A stretch of 64,000 bases of DNA. It comes from Bryum argenteum (taxonomy: Eukaryota; Streptophyta; Bryopsida; Bryales; Bryaceae). Below the pieces are notes generated by a model, which saw nothing but the letters and a program-made list of their open reading frames with translations, had not been told where the DNA came from and made no database searches. Positions 23,088-34,005 of this stretch are shown piece after piece. Both the position numbers and the translations under genes were made by a program. The first letter of the stretch is position 1. Each line of letters opens with the position of its first letter. Where the stretch lies: the NCBI GenBank assembly GCA_037043015.1, contig CM073323.1, forward strand, positions 26,130,758 to 26,194,757, written 5' to 3'.

Positions 23088-25419
23088 TCATCCACAGAAA
23101 CCGACCATCCGTAGTCATTATTCATCCACACTTCGATACATGAAACCCATTCAAAATTGAATATTCATATTTGCCCAAGTTCATCTCAACGAAGCATCTC
23201 ATCCAATGGATGAAACTCAGCAGATACTCAGGCATGAATTAAGCCTGAGCAAATTAAGTATGAAACAAAGCGCCTCTCTCAAATAGAAACACATGTTGCT
23301 CTCAATTGAGCCAATCGTCCTTCACACTGAAATTCAGGCACCCCTCAGACAAAAACAGAGCTTGGATGATATGCCATTTGACTGCCGGCCAGTAAGTTTT
23401 CATTTATCATGCATTATATCATCCAACATGATAGCGTCTCAATCTGATAAAGATTGCGCCCTGTAGCTAGCTACCTACCTACCGACCGAAAGAGGAAGGT
23501 TGAGTTGGACGGTACGTATATATTTTCCATTCTTAGAAAGACTTGCTTGTGAATAGGACAAGCAAGGGGGGCTGAAACCATGTGCAGCTTTGGATGAATG
23601 ATATTCCACATGGATGAATTTTGTTTTCTTTCAAGGTGGATCGAGACGAAGTCTTGGGTCAGGGCTGCAACTGGCATTGTAAAAGTTGCAGGTGAGGGAC
23701 TCGCCTTTGCTTCCTTTTGGGAAATGGAAGATCCAATGTTTAGTTTGTAATTGATTTTGTATGTGAATCAAGGATTTCATTTTATTGCAAAGAGTCCTTA
23801 GTGGACAAGTCTAAGGAACATTTGTTTTTTGGGCAATGTATGTTCTCATATCATTTCTCTAAAAATTCAGCCAACTTTGATTGTTATAATCTTACAAATG
23901 AAGAAGAATCAATGGTTCAAATTTGGCATGCAAGTGGTATGTCGAGTTAGTTTTGAGATCCTATAGTTGAATCTTAGGAATTTTCTTAAATCGAGCTTTT
24001 TTGGTTATGAAGTAGGAGGTTAGGTTTTGTAATTTTGGCAATTCTCCACCAAGGATCTTTAAAGAAGATTTTTTTTCTAATCTTTGCAGAACTTTAAAGT
24101 GTCGTTGCTTAAGATTGAAAGGTTTTATACACCTCTACTTATTGCAATCATCACGCATGAATTTCAAATCTCAAATGATTGCATGATTTATTGAAGATTG
24201 TTAGGTGACTCTAATGTGCAACTTATTGCAGAGAAAAGTTGCATTTTCTACCAAGGATGCACTTGAGATGCTTGCTCGCTTCATTTTTTTTGTTTATTTA
24301 TTTATCTAGTGCCATGTTTTCAAGTGAGAATCATGTAACTTTAAATTCATCAAAAAATAACAAATAAATAGATAAATAATAAACTTCTCAAACTAATACT
24401 CTTCAAGACCCTACGGTTACGAATTTTCATATCATCTTGTAAAATATTTTAAAAATTATTTAGTGACTTGCTTATTTGACAGAACAGTTGAAGTTTGCTA
24501 CCTTTGTAGGAATCAAAACATAGGTGCACTTGAGAGTTCCTCTTGATTTGGTACCCTACCCTCAAAGCTCAAAAGTCAAGGTATGAAAGGTTGGATTCTA
24601 CTCTAAATCATGTTAAATCCACATACATCCACATACTCACCTTATAAGCATCCACTTTCTTAATAGACACATTTCTTTTGGCTCCCACCAAGCTAATTTG
24701 CAATTACAATTTAACCTTTGTACTGTACACATGATTTGAATGGACATTATTATTGTTGTGTATAATGCACTTGTTGAACTATAAAGCTTTTTTTTTATCT
24801 TTTTTTTTTTGAATAAAATTAAAACATGAAGAGCAATTAGATGATGTTGTTTCAGAAAGTCAAGTGTATATTGTTTCAAGACAATGATAATTTGCAAATT
24901 CATATTTGCAACCCCACCCATTCACGCAAAACACGAGGTTCCTCTCCTTTGTTTACCACCACCGCTTAAACATTCCACACCACTCTTGTACCTTTCATCG
25001 TTTCTCTCGCAACTTTCATTTCCGTGGCTTCTGTCGTTTTTGGAGCTCCATATTCCAAATTCTGTGGCGAAGTTGTCAAAAGCCGAAAGGAAAACTCGCG
25101 GGGAGGTGTCCGTGTATGTAAGAAGATCAGGCCAAAGGGTGGGTTTTGAACGGGCACGAAAGCAATATTACGTTCCGTGCTTGAATGGTGGTCCTACTTC
25201 TTGAAGGCAAACCCAGAATAGTCCCATTCCGTGTTGTTTTCACTTAAAGAGTGGCTCTAAGTGAGAGGATGAGTTCCAAACTGCAATGCTTCTACTACTA
25301 TTTTATACTAGTGGGACCCGTGCCGTTGAGCACGTTCAACTTGGATTGCCTAAAGCTATAAAACATTCATAAACTTCAAATAAGTTTATACAGAAAATAT
25401 TAAAAAATACATATCGAAT
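23088..25419. other. Gene-poor AT-rich region
   Basis: No gene is supported. A decayed copy of the short TTAA family lies at about 23866-24060 (CAGCCAACTTTGATTGTTAT, AAATTTGGCATG); its ends are no longer recognisable. Around 25297-25335 the motif ACTAGTGGGACCCGTGCC recalls ends seen in some plant transposons, but nothing completes it. Confidence 0.5.
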
Positions 25420-26565
25420 TTATATATTTAGATTAATAAAATATACATCAATGGTCTCAAACATGGTCTCTATTGGATCATTCCTCAAAATGGGTATTGA
25501 CCGTTGGAATCCCTTTACTCTTTGTAAAAGGGTATTATAACATTCGTTTGCAGGTTCACTACTGAGCAACCATAGGCCATGAGTGTATATCTTATAATCT
25601 GTGGACGAAATCTCACTGTCTTCATCAAAAGGCCCTATAATCCAAGATGCTATCCTTGATGTAACATACACATCAGTAGCTAAACTAAATTTAGCTACTT
25701 TTGATCCATAAACACTCATTAAAGATGGATCCACCCAAGGCCGTCTTATTCTATCTGCCTCCAATTCTTTTTGTGATGGATATGCATAGTTGGATAGCAG
25801 AGGAAACTCTACCTTACATGCAAATCCCCAATCACAAACACCTATGTACATATTATCTTCTTCTCTGTGTAATAAGATGTTGTCGAGAGACAAATCACAA
25901 TGTATGCTACCATTTATATACAGAAATAGCATACCAAATAAAAAGTGCCAAGACAATCGGATTCGTAGTCGTTGAAACAACTTCACATTGTCAGCATCCA
26001 CTCCTGGCTCCATACGTGATTTTCCATTGCGCTTCAAGACCATACTTCTCAAAGTTCCAGCATTCCACCATCGCATATATCCATGCGGTTTAGAAGGATG
26101 TATGGCAAATAATTTCATAAATAGAGGATGGACCAAAGAACAACTTGTGGCTTCTATGTTCATTGATTGAAAACTATTTCTATGAAACAAAGACTAATGA
26201 AGGCTTTACAAGCGTACTCCTCTTCTCTTGGAATGAAATCGACTCCTATTATGTGACACTTAAAAATCACACCGTAGCTACGTCTAGCAACCTCCCTATT
26301 ACCGTTCAAATCAATAACCTCTCGCATCGAGTGGGAGGAAATGCAACAAAGATCCATCTAACAGATCTTTGTTTATCCCATGTACTAACCTACGAGGTTC
26401 AATTACTAATTCTGTCAACTCGGCATCAAGCCATGAAATTTTTGTCATTAAAGAGTCAAAATTGGGATCAAAAGGATCTAAAACTTGAAGCATCCAATTT
26501 TTTAAATTAGTGGTACCACTATTGACCTCCTCGCAAATAAGACTATCAAACCTCTCAAAAGACAT
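25420..26565 (-). pseudogene. Broken protein kinase-like gene
   Basis: Three overlapping minus-strand frames follow one another as a kinase would. First is an N-terminal segment at 26565-26311. Next a glycine-loop/lysine region at about 26357-26160 (RRSYGVIFKC, later YACKAF). Then the catalytic lobe at 26190-25420, with HCDLSLDNILLH in place of the HRD loop and DWGFA in place of DFG. The frame changes between segments could be introns, but the 26190 overlap looks like a frameshift. The Arg of HRD and Phe of DFG are replaced, so even an intact product may have weak activity. It could be a plant-specific cytoplasmic kinase; the family is not recognised. Confidence 0.55.
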
Positions 26566-26868
26566 CCGCTACCTATTTCTTTCTAACACATTTATATCTT
26601 TTTACTATCTAAATACCTAAAAAAACTAAAGACTACTTCTAGTCTTTTTATTTTATATTCCAATTTTAGAGCTAACGCATAGATCTTCCTATCTTTTAAC
26701 CGTAGGTCTAAAACAATCTTATCTCTTTGAGAGAAGTTCCTTTCTCAAAAGACCAACAGTCTACTCCTACTCTTTTTACTTTCAGTTCCTACTTTAATTC
26801 TAAGTCATAGATTTAGCTACAATCTACTTCTAGTTTTTTTACTTTCTATTCCAATATTGGTTGTGTGG

Positions 26869-26936
26869 ATACAGGAGGCAAGTCTCCATGACGGATTCCA
26901 GCGCGGAACCGTCGTGTGAGACAAAGCCTCCTGTAT
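26869..26936. repeat. 68-nt near-perfect hairpin
   Basis: The outer stem ATACAGGAGGC pairs exactly with GCCTCCTGTAT. It continues through GTCTC/GAGAC, a CATGACGG/CCGTCGTG stem with one wobble, and TTCC/GGAA around a 5-nt loop (AGCGC). Only small bulges interrupt it. It is not followed by a T-run. It could be a small-RNA precursor or a tiny palindromic element; the strand is unknown. Confidence 0.8.
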
Positions 26937-27578
26937 TGTAATATAGATTCATCTGCCATTAGGCGTATGACAAGAGGAAGCTACAAGGAAAAAGAGCAGC
27001 CTGCCTTTCCCAAAATATTCCCCCTCATTCTCCCGTATTAATTTAATTGATGCCCAGCTAGCAGTGTCATGTTTTTTCCAAAGGGCCGTTTTATTGCACA
27101 TGCCCATAAACCGGGCAATTAACAACTGAAGTCACTCCACTCAGCCCACAAGCAAAGACCACGACCAAGCCCAGGGGTGAAACCTGGAATGTACGCGGGG
27201 GGTACATGTGAGCAGATGGCCGGCCGCAGACAACTGAGGCTAGATCTAGGAAATGGAAGAATCAATGCGGCATCAAGGGCGAAGAGAACGTGGGCGAGTG
27301 CGGGGCGGCCACGCCGCCAGGCCGGGCGGGTGGGCGCGGCGAGCTCGGGGAGCGTTGCGTGGATGTGTCCGCCGCGGGATGAAAGAAGGAAAGGAAAGAC
27401 AGAAAAGGAAGAAAGAGAGATTGGCAGAGATTCTAGCGCTGCCGATTAGTCCGCGGCCACAGCAGTGAGTCAGAAGATTACGCCGGCAGGCAGCGAAGTT
27501 GGCCAGCCAAGCCCAACCCGAAGACCCAGTTGCTGGTTGGCCGCAACCGCCCGCTCCTGCCCACACTGCGAGTGCACC

Positions 27579-27650
27579 ACACTAGAAAGGGCCGGCCGCG
27601 ACCGCTCGAGTGGTAGTGCAACAGCTACGACACTAGAAAGGGCCGGCCGC
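27579..27650. promoter_or_regulatory. Duplicated 21-bp GC-rich element upstream of A20/AN1 gene
   Basis: The same 21 bp (core CTAGAAAGGGCCGGCC) occurs at 27579-27599 and 27630-27650, 51 bp apart, about 360-430 bp before the start codon. Contained GGCCGGCC is an 8-bp palindrome. The regulatory role is inferred only from position and duplication. Confidence 0.45.
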
Positions 27651-28011
27651 AGGGTCCCCAGAAGCTTCTCTTGGTCTTGCAGGAACCGAGTTTTAGAGCA
27701 GGCAACACAGCACTAGTCCTTACTCCATCGTCCCCACCTCACCTCCCCCCCACCCCAACCGGCTGCTGCTGTGCCTCGTCTCTTGCGCCGACCACAGCTC
27801 ATCGGTGGCCAACTTGGGCGTGGAGCTTTCTCTATTACCTCCACACCGCGTCCCCTGCCGGCCCTTGCTTTCAGTCTTCGTCTCCCTGGTTTTAAGCTCT
27901 CTCAGCGCCAGGAGCGACTCCATTCCCTCACCTCGCTCAGAGCGTGTGTGCGTGCTTGCTTGCTTACTTCTGTAGTTTGTATTTGTGTCTTTGTTTCGTT
28001 TCTCCTTCAAG

Positions 28012-28560
28012 ATGGCCACAGAGCGTGTGACCCAGGAAACGACCTCGCAGACACCCGAGGGGCCAGTGATGTGCAAGAACGTGTGCGGTTTCTTCGGCAG
28101 CCAAGCAACGATGGGGCTCTGCTCCAAGTGTTACCGGGAGACCGTGATGCAAGCGAAGATGACGGCCGTCGCCACCGAGGCCGCCACAGCCACAGAGCCC
28201 GTCGTTACCGAAGCGGAAACAATGTTGATGCAGTCGCCGCCTCAACCATCTCATAGCCACCACCAAGAACCCGTCGTTGTTGCTGTGGCCCCTCAACAAC
28301 AACAACCCCATCAACCTTCGTCGTCGTCGTCGGCTTCGTCTCTCCCACAGCCATCACGCCTGCCGCCTCCGAACCGGTGCGGATCTTGCCGGAAGCGTGT
28401 GGGGTTGACGGGATTCAAGTGCCGGTGTGGGAATCTCTACTGTGCGTTGCATCGGTACAGCGACAAGCACAGCTGCTCTTACGATTACAAGGCCGCCGGC
28501 CAGGAGGCCATCGCCAAGGCGAATCCCCTCGTGGTCGCCGAGAAGGTGGTGAAGTTCTGA
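28012..28560 (+). CDS. A20/AN1 zinc-finger stress-associated protein (SAP)
   Basis: A single exon of 182 residues. The A20 finger has C21, C25, C37 and C40 (spacing C-x3-C-x11-C-x2-C), and the AN1 finger spans about 123-160 (CGSC, CRCGNLYC, H-x5-H-x-C). They are joined by a Gln/Pro/Ser-rich linker. This order, small size and lack of introns are typical of plant SAPs, cytosolic or nuclear proteins that bind ubiquitin and modulate abiotic stress responses; some have E3 ligase activity. The tail AKANPLVVAEKVVKF is the usual SAP ending. I chose ATG 28012 because the frame upstream has only a GTG and MATERV fits family starts. Confidence 0.95.
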   Translation: MATERVTQETTSQTPEGPVMCKNVCGFFGSQATMGLCSKCYRETVMQAKMTAVATEAATATEPVVTEAETMLMQSPPQPSHSHHQEPVVVAVAPQQQQPHQPSSSSSASSLPQPSRLPPPNRCGSCRKRVGLTGFKCRCGNLYCALHRYSDKHSCSYDYKAAGQEAIAKANPLVVAEKVVKF

Positions 28561-31044
28561 TGCGGTCGACCATCGCCATCTCCCATCTTTTCGCTTAAGA
28601 AGGGGTTCCTCTTTTTCGAGAGGTTAGATTTACAACGCCGCAGCCGTGTAGCAGAGGGTTGGTGGTCTCGTCCCCCTCAACCCTCTCGCTCTCGCTGCTT
28701 GAGCATCGAGCTCCCATGTACAGATGTAGGCTAGGGTAGCGAAGAAGTTCACATGCAAATCAATTGATAATTCTCTCTTTTATTGAGGATATTCATCACC
28801 GTATCACTGTCTCCAGTTTTGCTCAGAATTCTCATGTGGGTATTGATCTCACATCCTTTTTTGCTATGTTGATTTACCCTTACATGTGTGTCGCACTTGT
28901 TTGTGTGGCTTCTGACTTCATGTTCGTTCCTGTTGCTTCTGCCATGGCTATGGATCCGCATGTGAAACTAGTTTTCCTGTTGTGCTTGCGTGTGGATGTT
29001 TCTCCATTACCGATTCTGCGTGGTGAGGATGAAGTTTCTGCATGCGGGTGGGGTTACGTGAACATTCTCGAAGAGGTAGCCGTTCAAGCTACGGTAGGGC
29101 CGTAATTGACTTGCAACTCGAGGAGCCCTAAAAAAGAACAATGGATTGATCAGGCTACGAATGATCAGTTGACTGTTTTTGCTATGAATAAGAAATTAGT
29201 GGCACATGGGACGTGTTATTCAAATACCCACTTATGATCTATGTAATAAAAAAAATTCTGCACCAAATGTGCCTTTGCCACGCCACGTTGAAGAATAAGG
29301 AAAGGCTTTTGTGAATTGCCAACTTGTATTTTATGTACTAAAGTATTTATATACTAAATGTGTTTATCATTCAACATTTGAAAGATACCAAATGTGCCCA
29401 CGTCATACTACATTTGAGAGATTTTATGCTGATTTTGCAAATCAATTCACAAATTTGACAACTTTTATTGTAAAGGTGTGGAAAACGTCAGAAACGCAAA
29501 GTGGGTTTGTTTGCAATTTCGGACAGCTTTGATGAAGGGGTTAAAAGTTAAATTTTTGCTTAAGAATTTTACTGGGTGGTTCTTATCTTGCAAAGTGTAC
29601 GTGGTAACATTTGGAAAGCCAAATTCTAGTTTTACAACCTTCATCTAGAAGTTTCCGATTCCAAGTCCCGAAAGGGCAACTTAAATTTAGTCTTTTCATG
29701 ATTTTTTTTTTTTTTTTGGAACTTGTTCATAACCCAATGACTACTTAAGTTCTAAACTAACCCATTACCACTTTACCGATTTTACAAGGGCAACCTCCAA
29801 ACATTACAACACCTATCTTCAGAAGTTTTTGGTAATCAAACCAATCTTTCGAATGTTAGAATTTGGAATTTTGGAGTTTTTGAAAAACTCACCTAAAAAA
29901 TAATATCTCATGAAGGTACCTACTTGTTCATTTTTTCCTTGAATAGAATATATGATGCATGCTTTTTTGAATTTCTCCTTTTATACCTTCTTCAGGAAAT
30001 TTTTTTTTGCATGAAGTTTCAAAAAGTGAAATGAGTCTTGAAAGATTTTGCATAGACATTCTCAACTTAGTTGTTTACATGGGAAAAAATATGAGCAAAT
30101 TGTTTGGGGGCAACAGTTTGCACTGTATAATGTTTGCCATGAGGACATGCTATTGTTGAGTGAAGAAGCTATTATGTACGTCTGGGTCAAGAAGCCTAGT
30201 GCTCCAGTTTTGAGCACTCTCCCTCAATGACGTAATGTTCTGCCAACGTTCGTCAACACCACCGGCGCTCCCCGTGCGTTCCCAATGGCTCTACTCGCGC
30301 ATCCGACGGCCTCTGATCCGCTTCGGAGATCGAGGGCTCAGATTGGCTGCGGCTGCTTCTGGCCACTGCCAACAGGGGATTGTTCTTTACCGAGATTCCA
30401 CTTTTGACTGGAGGAGGAGTACTGCTACTGATGCAATAGTATAATTAGGGTTTTGCAATCGTGCATCGATCAATTTGAATACGTGCCCTCGGTGATTTGA
30501 AAACGAGAGTTTCTATCATATCAATGTCTGACAACAAGCTGTGGCAATGAGCAGGACATCGTGACAGAGAGATGAATAGGTCAAATATTACATGGCATGC
30601 TTGATTTTTTTGCTTCTGGAAGGATCGCGAAACGGTTTCATGATGAGGTCGATATGTACAAACGTGTATGTCATACTTGTTGTTGAGATGACGATCGAGA
30701 CTGATTGCTTTTGAATGTTTTGTCTACAACATTGATCGAGGAGTTCATTACTCTGTTGCGGGAGCGCATGAATGTGTTGAATCCTTTCGTTCGCCAGTTC
30801 TTGGTGGGATGGACCACAGTTTAGGATATCGACATGCTTAGGGTTTCTACCAGATTTTCTTGATGGTATGGACAAAATCAGACACTAATCTGCTCTCCTT
30901 CCTTCAATTGCATGTGCAGCAGATGGAATATCGTGTGCAGTAGTCGGTGAACGCTTCTGTTGTACGACTTGTGAATGTTTTTGGTGGTGACAACCTTCAT
31001 CCATGCACGTAAAGGAGCCTCGCCACATCCTTCACGTTTTGCAG
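28561..31044. other. A20/AN1 3' flank and repeat-rich gap
   Basis: It begins with the 3' untranslated region. A 113-codon frame at 28764-29105 is hydrophobic and unmatched, so it is not called. At about 29541-29900 lies a decayed relative of the 581-bp TTAA element (CAAGGGCAACCTCCAAA is shared in reverse). A GC-richer block at 30225-30450 has no recognised content. Confidence 0.5.
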
Positions 31045-31215
31045 TTGAATGAGTTTGTGAAACCTTCTGGTGAGCAACTGGTGCCTTATTATGCTGACCT
31101 TTTAGGAGCCATCATACCTGCCATTGCAGACCAGGAGGGGAAATTCCCAGTGATTTTTCCTCCTTTCCTGAAGCTTTGTCCCGGTTATATCTCAAAGATT
31201 TCACTTCTTGCACAG
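31045..31215 (+). pseudogene. VAC14-like HEAT-repeat exon fragment
   Basis: A 57-codon segment is bounded by cag on the left and GTATAT on the right, like an exon. It encodes SGEQLVPYYADLLGAIIPAI, close to a HEAT repeat of plant VAC14, the scaffold of the PIKfyve/Fab1 complex that makes PtdIns(3,5)P2. The end KISLLAQ recalls a later VAC14 segment (ISLCLLAQ), with the part between missing. No other VAC14 exons were found nearby, so it is probably a captured or relic fragment. Identification is from memory of the family. Confidence 0.45.
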
Positions 31216-31243
31216 GTATATTATTTAGTATCGGTTAATTTCT

Positions 31244-32215
31244 TTAGGTCGAGTCAAGAAGCTCTAAGTTTTCCAATGAAGAGGGAATCTCTCCACTTAA
31301 ATTGTTAAAAATTAGATAGAGAAACGTCAGATGTTTGAGATTGCCTAGACCTGAGGGTTTACTTCCACTAAGACTGTTCTCAATAAGATCAACATAACTA
31401 AGGGCATGCCCACCCATGGGGGTCGCCCTGAACTGAATCAAGAACTGAAATCATCGATTCAGGGTGACTGAATCGTTAGGGCGGAGGAGGAGCCCCACCC
31501 GCAACTGTGCCATTGCTCCCCCAAACGGAAATTCCGACCACTCGCAACTGCGCGAACCAGCAGGAACATCGGCCAGCACATGTTGTACTCGGTTTTCAGG
31601 CCCGCCCACCTTCCTGCAAAAGGGCTCACATTTGCAGGTTGAATTGAAAAAAAACGATGAATAGTAGTTCAGTTCGGGGGATTTGCCGGTTGGTGGGGCA
31701 TTTCCGCCCTGAACTGAACTACTATTCATCCTTTTTTCAGTTCAGGGTATGATGGGTGGGAATGCTCTAAGGAGTGGTAGATTTCCAATTGAAGGGGAAT
31801 CTTTCCAATCAAATTGTTTGAGGAAAGATCAAGAGATGTGAGAAGTTAAAGATTTCCCAAACTTGAGTGGATCTCTCCGGTCAATAAGACATGCGTGAAA
31901 ATGAACTGTTTGACAAATTTTGTAACTTTATCAAATGAGTGACTTGACTCAATTTTGTAACTTTACCACAGTGCCAACCATATTTGCATGGGTTAAGTCA
32001 AGCACCTCTAAGTACCGCAAGTTTATGATGTCTTGTGGCACTTCTCCACCAATGGAAGTGTTGGTGAGGTTGAGAATTACAAGTTTTGCACAATCGGTAA
32101 TATCTCTTGGAAAGGACCCATACATCGATGTGTATCGCATATCCAAAGTTGTAAGATTGACAAAACTTTGCTCCAATGTAACAAAAACCATGGATGAATA
32201 CCTCAAATTTTAAGA
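31244..32215 (-). pseudogene. LRR receptor-like pseudogene split by a MITE
   Basis: Minus-strand frames encode plant extracellular leucine-rich repeats, consensus L..L.L..N...G.IP. The segments are about 32206-31949 (LVILNLTNTSIGGEVP), about 31890-31771 (LTSLDLSSNNLIGKIP) and 31400-31244 (LTFLYLIFNNLSGEIP). Stops and frame changes separate them, and no kinase or transmembrane part is seen. The repeat series resumes in register after the MITE at 31402-31767. It is a fragment of an LRR receptor kinase or receptor-like protein. Confidence 0.75.
31402..31767. mobile_element. PIF/Harbinger-type MITE, 366 bp
   Basis: The left end GGGCATGCCCACCCAT and reversed right end GAGCATTCCCACCCAT form an imperfect inverted repeat that continues to CCCTGAACTGAA. 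The trinucleotide TAA flanks both sides (31399-31401 and 31768-31770). A second internal palindrome (ATGAATAGTAGTTCAGTT and its complement) lies near the right end. It has no transposase. It interrupts the LRR pseudogene. Confidence 0.85.
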
Positions 32216-32676
32216 GCTTATACCACATGAAAAATGCGTTTACAGGGGAAATTCAAGCACTAACAAAAAGTGGGGGTGTCAATTGGCTTGCCACGTTGAC
32301 AAAAGAAGAGAAATTCAAAAGAGAGTCAGACCCCCTATTACAACTAACAACATTCCAAGAACAAGGAGGTGTTAGAAAGCATTCTAGTTGCTCAAAGGCC
32401 CTTTTACACTATGTACCAAGAGCCATGACCAAGAAATTTAAAATCATTTTCATGGTCATGGCACTTGGCTGAAAGCCGAGACCATGATAAATCAAAAATG
32501 AATTTTTGAGTGGCTTGATCTAACTCTTGTAGTGTTAAGTGCATATGAACCAGGACAAGTTTAAGCTCAAATCTTTAATATATATATCCTCATCATTCTC
32601 TCATTTACCCTCCCCTTTTTCCTCCTCTCTCCTTAAAGAATTGGGCACTCGCCAATGAATGATTTTTAAGTCTCAC
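32216..32676. other. Intergenic stretch
   Basis: No gene, transposon end or RNA gene is recognised between the LRR pseudogene and the foldback pair. Confidence 0.5.
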
Positions 32677-32907
32677 GGTCTCCTTGATTGTAATTGAGTC
32701 AAGGCATTTGTTTCTACTCAACTATAATCAAGAAGACCATGAAAACATAACTTGTGATTGGAGAGTAAAGTGCTCTTGGTCTTATCCATTAAATTGGAGA
32801 AAATTTAGCATACTTTGGGGACCTCAAAGTTAGTGGTCATTCTCCTTTTTCCAAGGTAGTGTAAACCCAAGCGGGACCAAGAGCACTTTACTCTCCAATC
32901 ACAAGTT
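32677..32907. repeat. Twin foldback structure
   Basis: Hairpin one has 23-bp arms at 32677-32699 and 32716-32738 with three mismatches. Hairpin two has 33-bp arms at 32749-32781 and 32875-32907 with no mismatch and a 93-bp loop. The perfect arm starts AACTTGTGATTGGAGAG. No clear target duplication was found. Confidence 0.85.
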
Positions 32908-34005
32908 TAAGAAGGCCGTGGTCAATCTTCATGGTCGACCTTAAGATGTTGTCCAGGTCCCCCAAAAAATCTCGTTTCCAGTTGATGAGCAACTGGCCTT
33001 CCTCGTTGAGGCAAAGGCCACATCCTGCCATGGCATGCACAAAGTACACCCATGAACTTCCACCTCTCCATTCTGCCCACGGAATGTGCTGATGAGACTT
33101 CCGCTGCTCCTGCCGTTTGCTCTGCAGTCACAGGAGACCAGATGCTTCAGAAAATATACTGCAATGCAACATCTTACATATGAACCACTCTTATGGTTTC
33201 GGAAAGAGAAGTTTCAGGCAGCGGACTCTCTAATCCAAATCGGAATCCAGAACGAGATCTCGAAACATTAAAGCTCCATACGGTGACGAGCTCTGCCACT
33301 TGGTACGATCTCTACCGCTAAGGACTTTCATCTCAATTTTCCATGCATGCTGTTTCTTGCATAATGCAGCTCACGGCTTTGATACTCTGCCAGCCTCTCT
33401 ACTCGTGGTAAGGCATTCGAAGAGCCTCCACGACAAATCCATTTTTCGTCAAGAGAGGATTGCAAATCTCTCGTTTCACTACACTGTTTCAACGATCATG
33501 TAATGTTGGACGGTCAATGTGATGAACCTCGGACCGTCTATTCTGATGAACCTTCCTACTAGCTCGTACTTTCTGTCGACGCCAAAAACGTAAACGACAT
33601 TCAAGCTTTGGACACTCTTGCATTTGTTCACCCCAGGTCGCATAGAGCCTACAAGTGCAGGACTTGTGTGGACACGATGTACGAACCTAGGACGACGTCG
33701 ATCGCTTGCTGGGGCCTCAAATAGCTAGTCTGCCAGAGGGGGAGGCTTGCTGGGGCTTGCAAATAGCAAGTCAGCGTGAAGAGGAAGTCTAAGCTGGAAC
33801 CATCGCCATTTATTCCCGCCGACAATCGGGAGAAGCTCCTTTTTCTAGTAAAAGCTGAAATTTGACATTTTGGATGACAATCTTTGAAGATGTTTGTTGA
33901 GTTGGATCCCTGGTCAGGACTGGGTATCGTTGTAAATTATTGTGAATGCATTCCATGTGGTATAATTTTCTAGCTTACAAGTTTGTGAAAGCATTTTTTG
34001 TTTAA
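32908..34005. other. Intergenic stretch
   Basis: A minus-strand frame at 32922-33131 loosely resembles a decayed plant repeat protein but is too weak to name. The stretch from 33080 to 33830 is GC-moderate without a recognisable gene. Confidence 0.4.

Larger units (their letters stand above)
26566..28011. other. Upstream region of the A20/AN1 gene
   Basis: The left part is T-rich with imperfect repeats around ACTACTTCTAGTCTTTTTA (about 26630, 26760 and 26825) and holds the hairpin at 26869-26936. From about 27170 the sequence turns strongly GC-rich and probably contains the promoter and leader of the A20/AN1 gene, including the duplicated element at 27579-27650. Open frames here on both strands reflect GC content and are not called. 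Confidence 0.55.

Noticed and set aside
24884-25204. 106-codon plus-strand frame
   Set aside because: No recognisable domain, and the sequence around it is repeat-like.
25297-25335. Possible Helitron or LINE terminus (ACTAGTGGGACCCGTGCC)
   Set aside because: No partner end, hairpin or coding region was found.
27177-27566. Overlapping GC-rich open frames on both strands
   Set aside because: Arg/Ala/Gly-rich products on both strands reflect base composition; no family similarity or splice context.
28764-29105. 113-codon plus-strand frame after the A20/AN1 gene
   Set aside because: It lies in the 3' untranslated region, is hydrophobic and unmatched.
32922-33131. Possible pentatricopeptide repeat fragment
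   Set aside because: Only a few residues fit; too weak to annotate.
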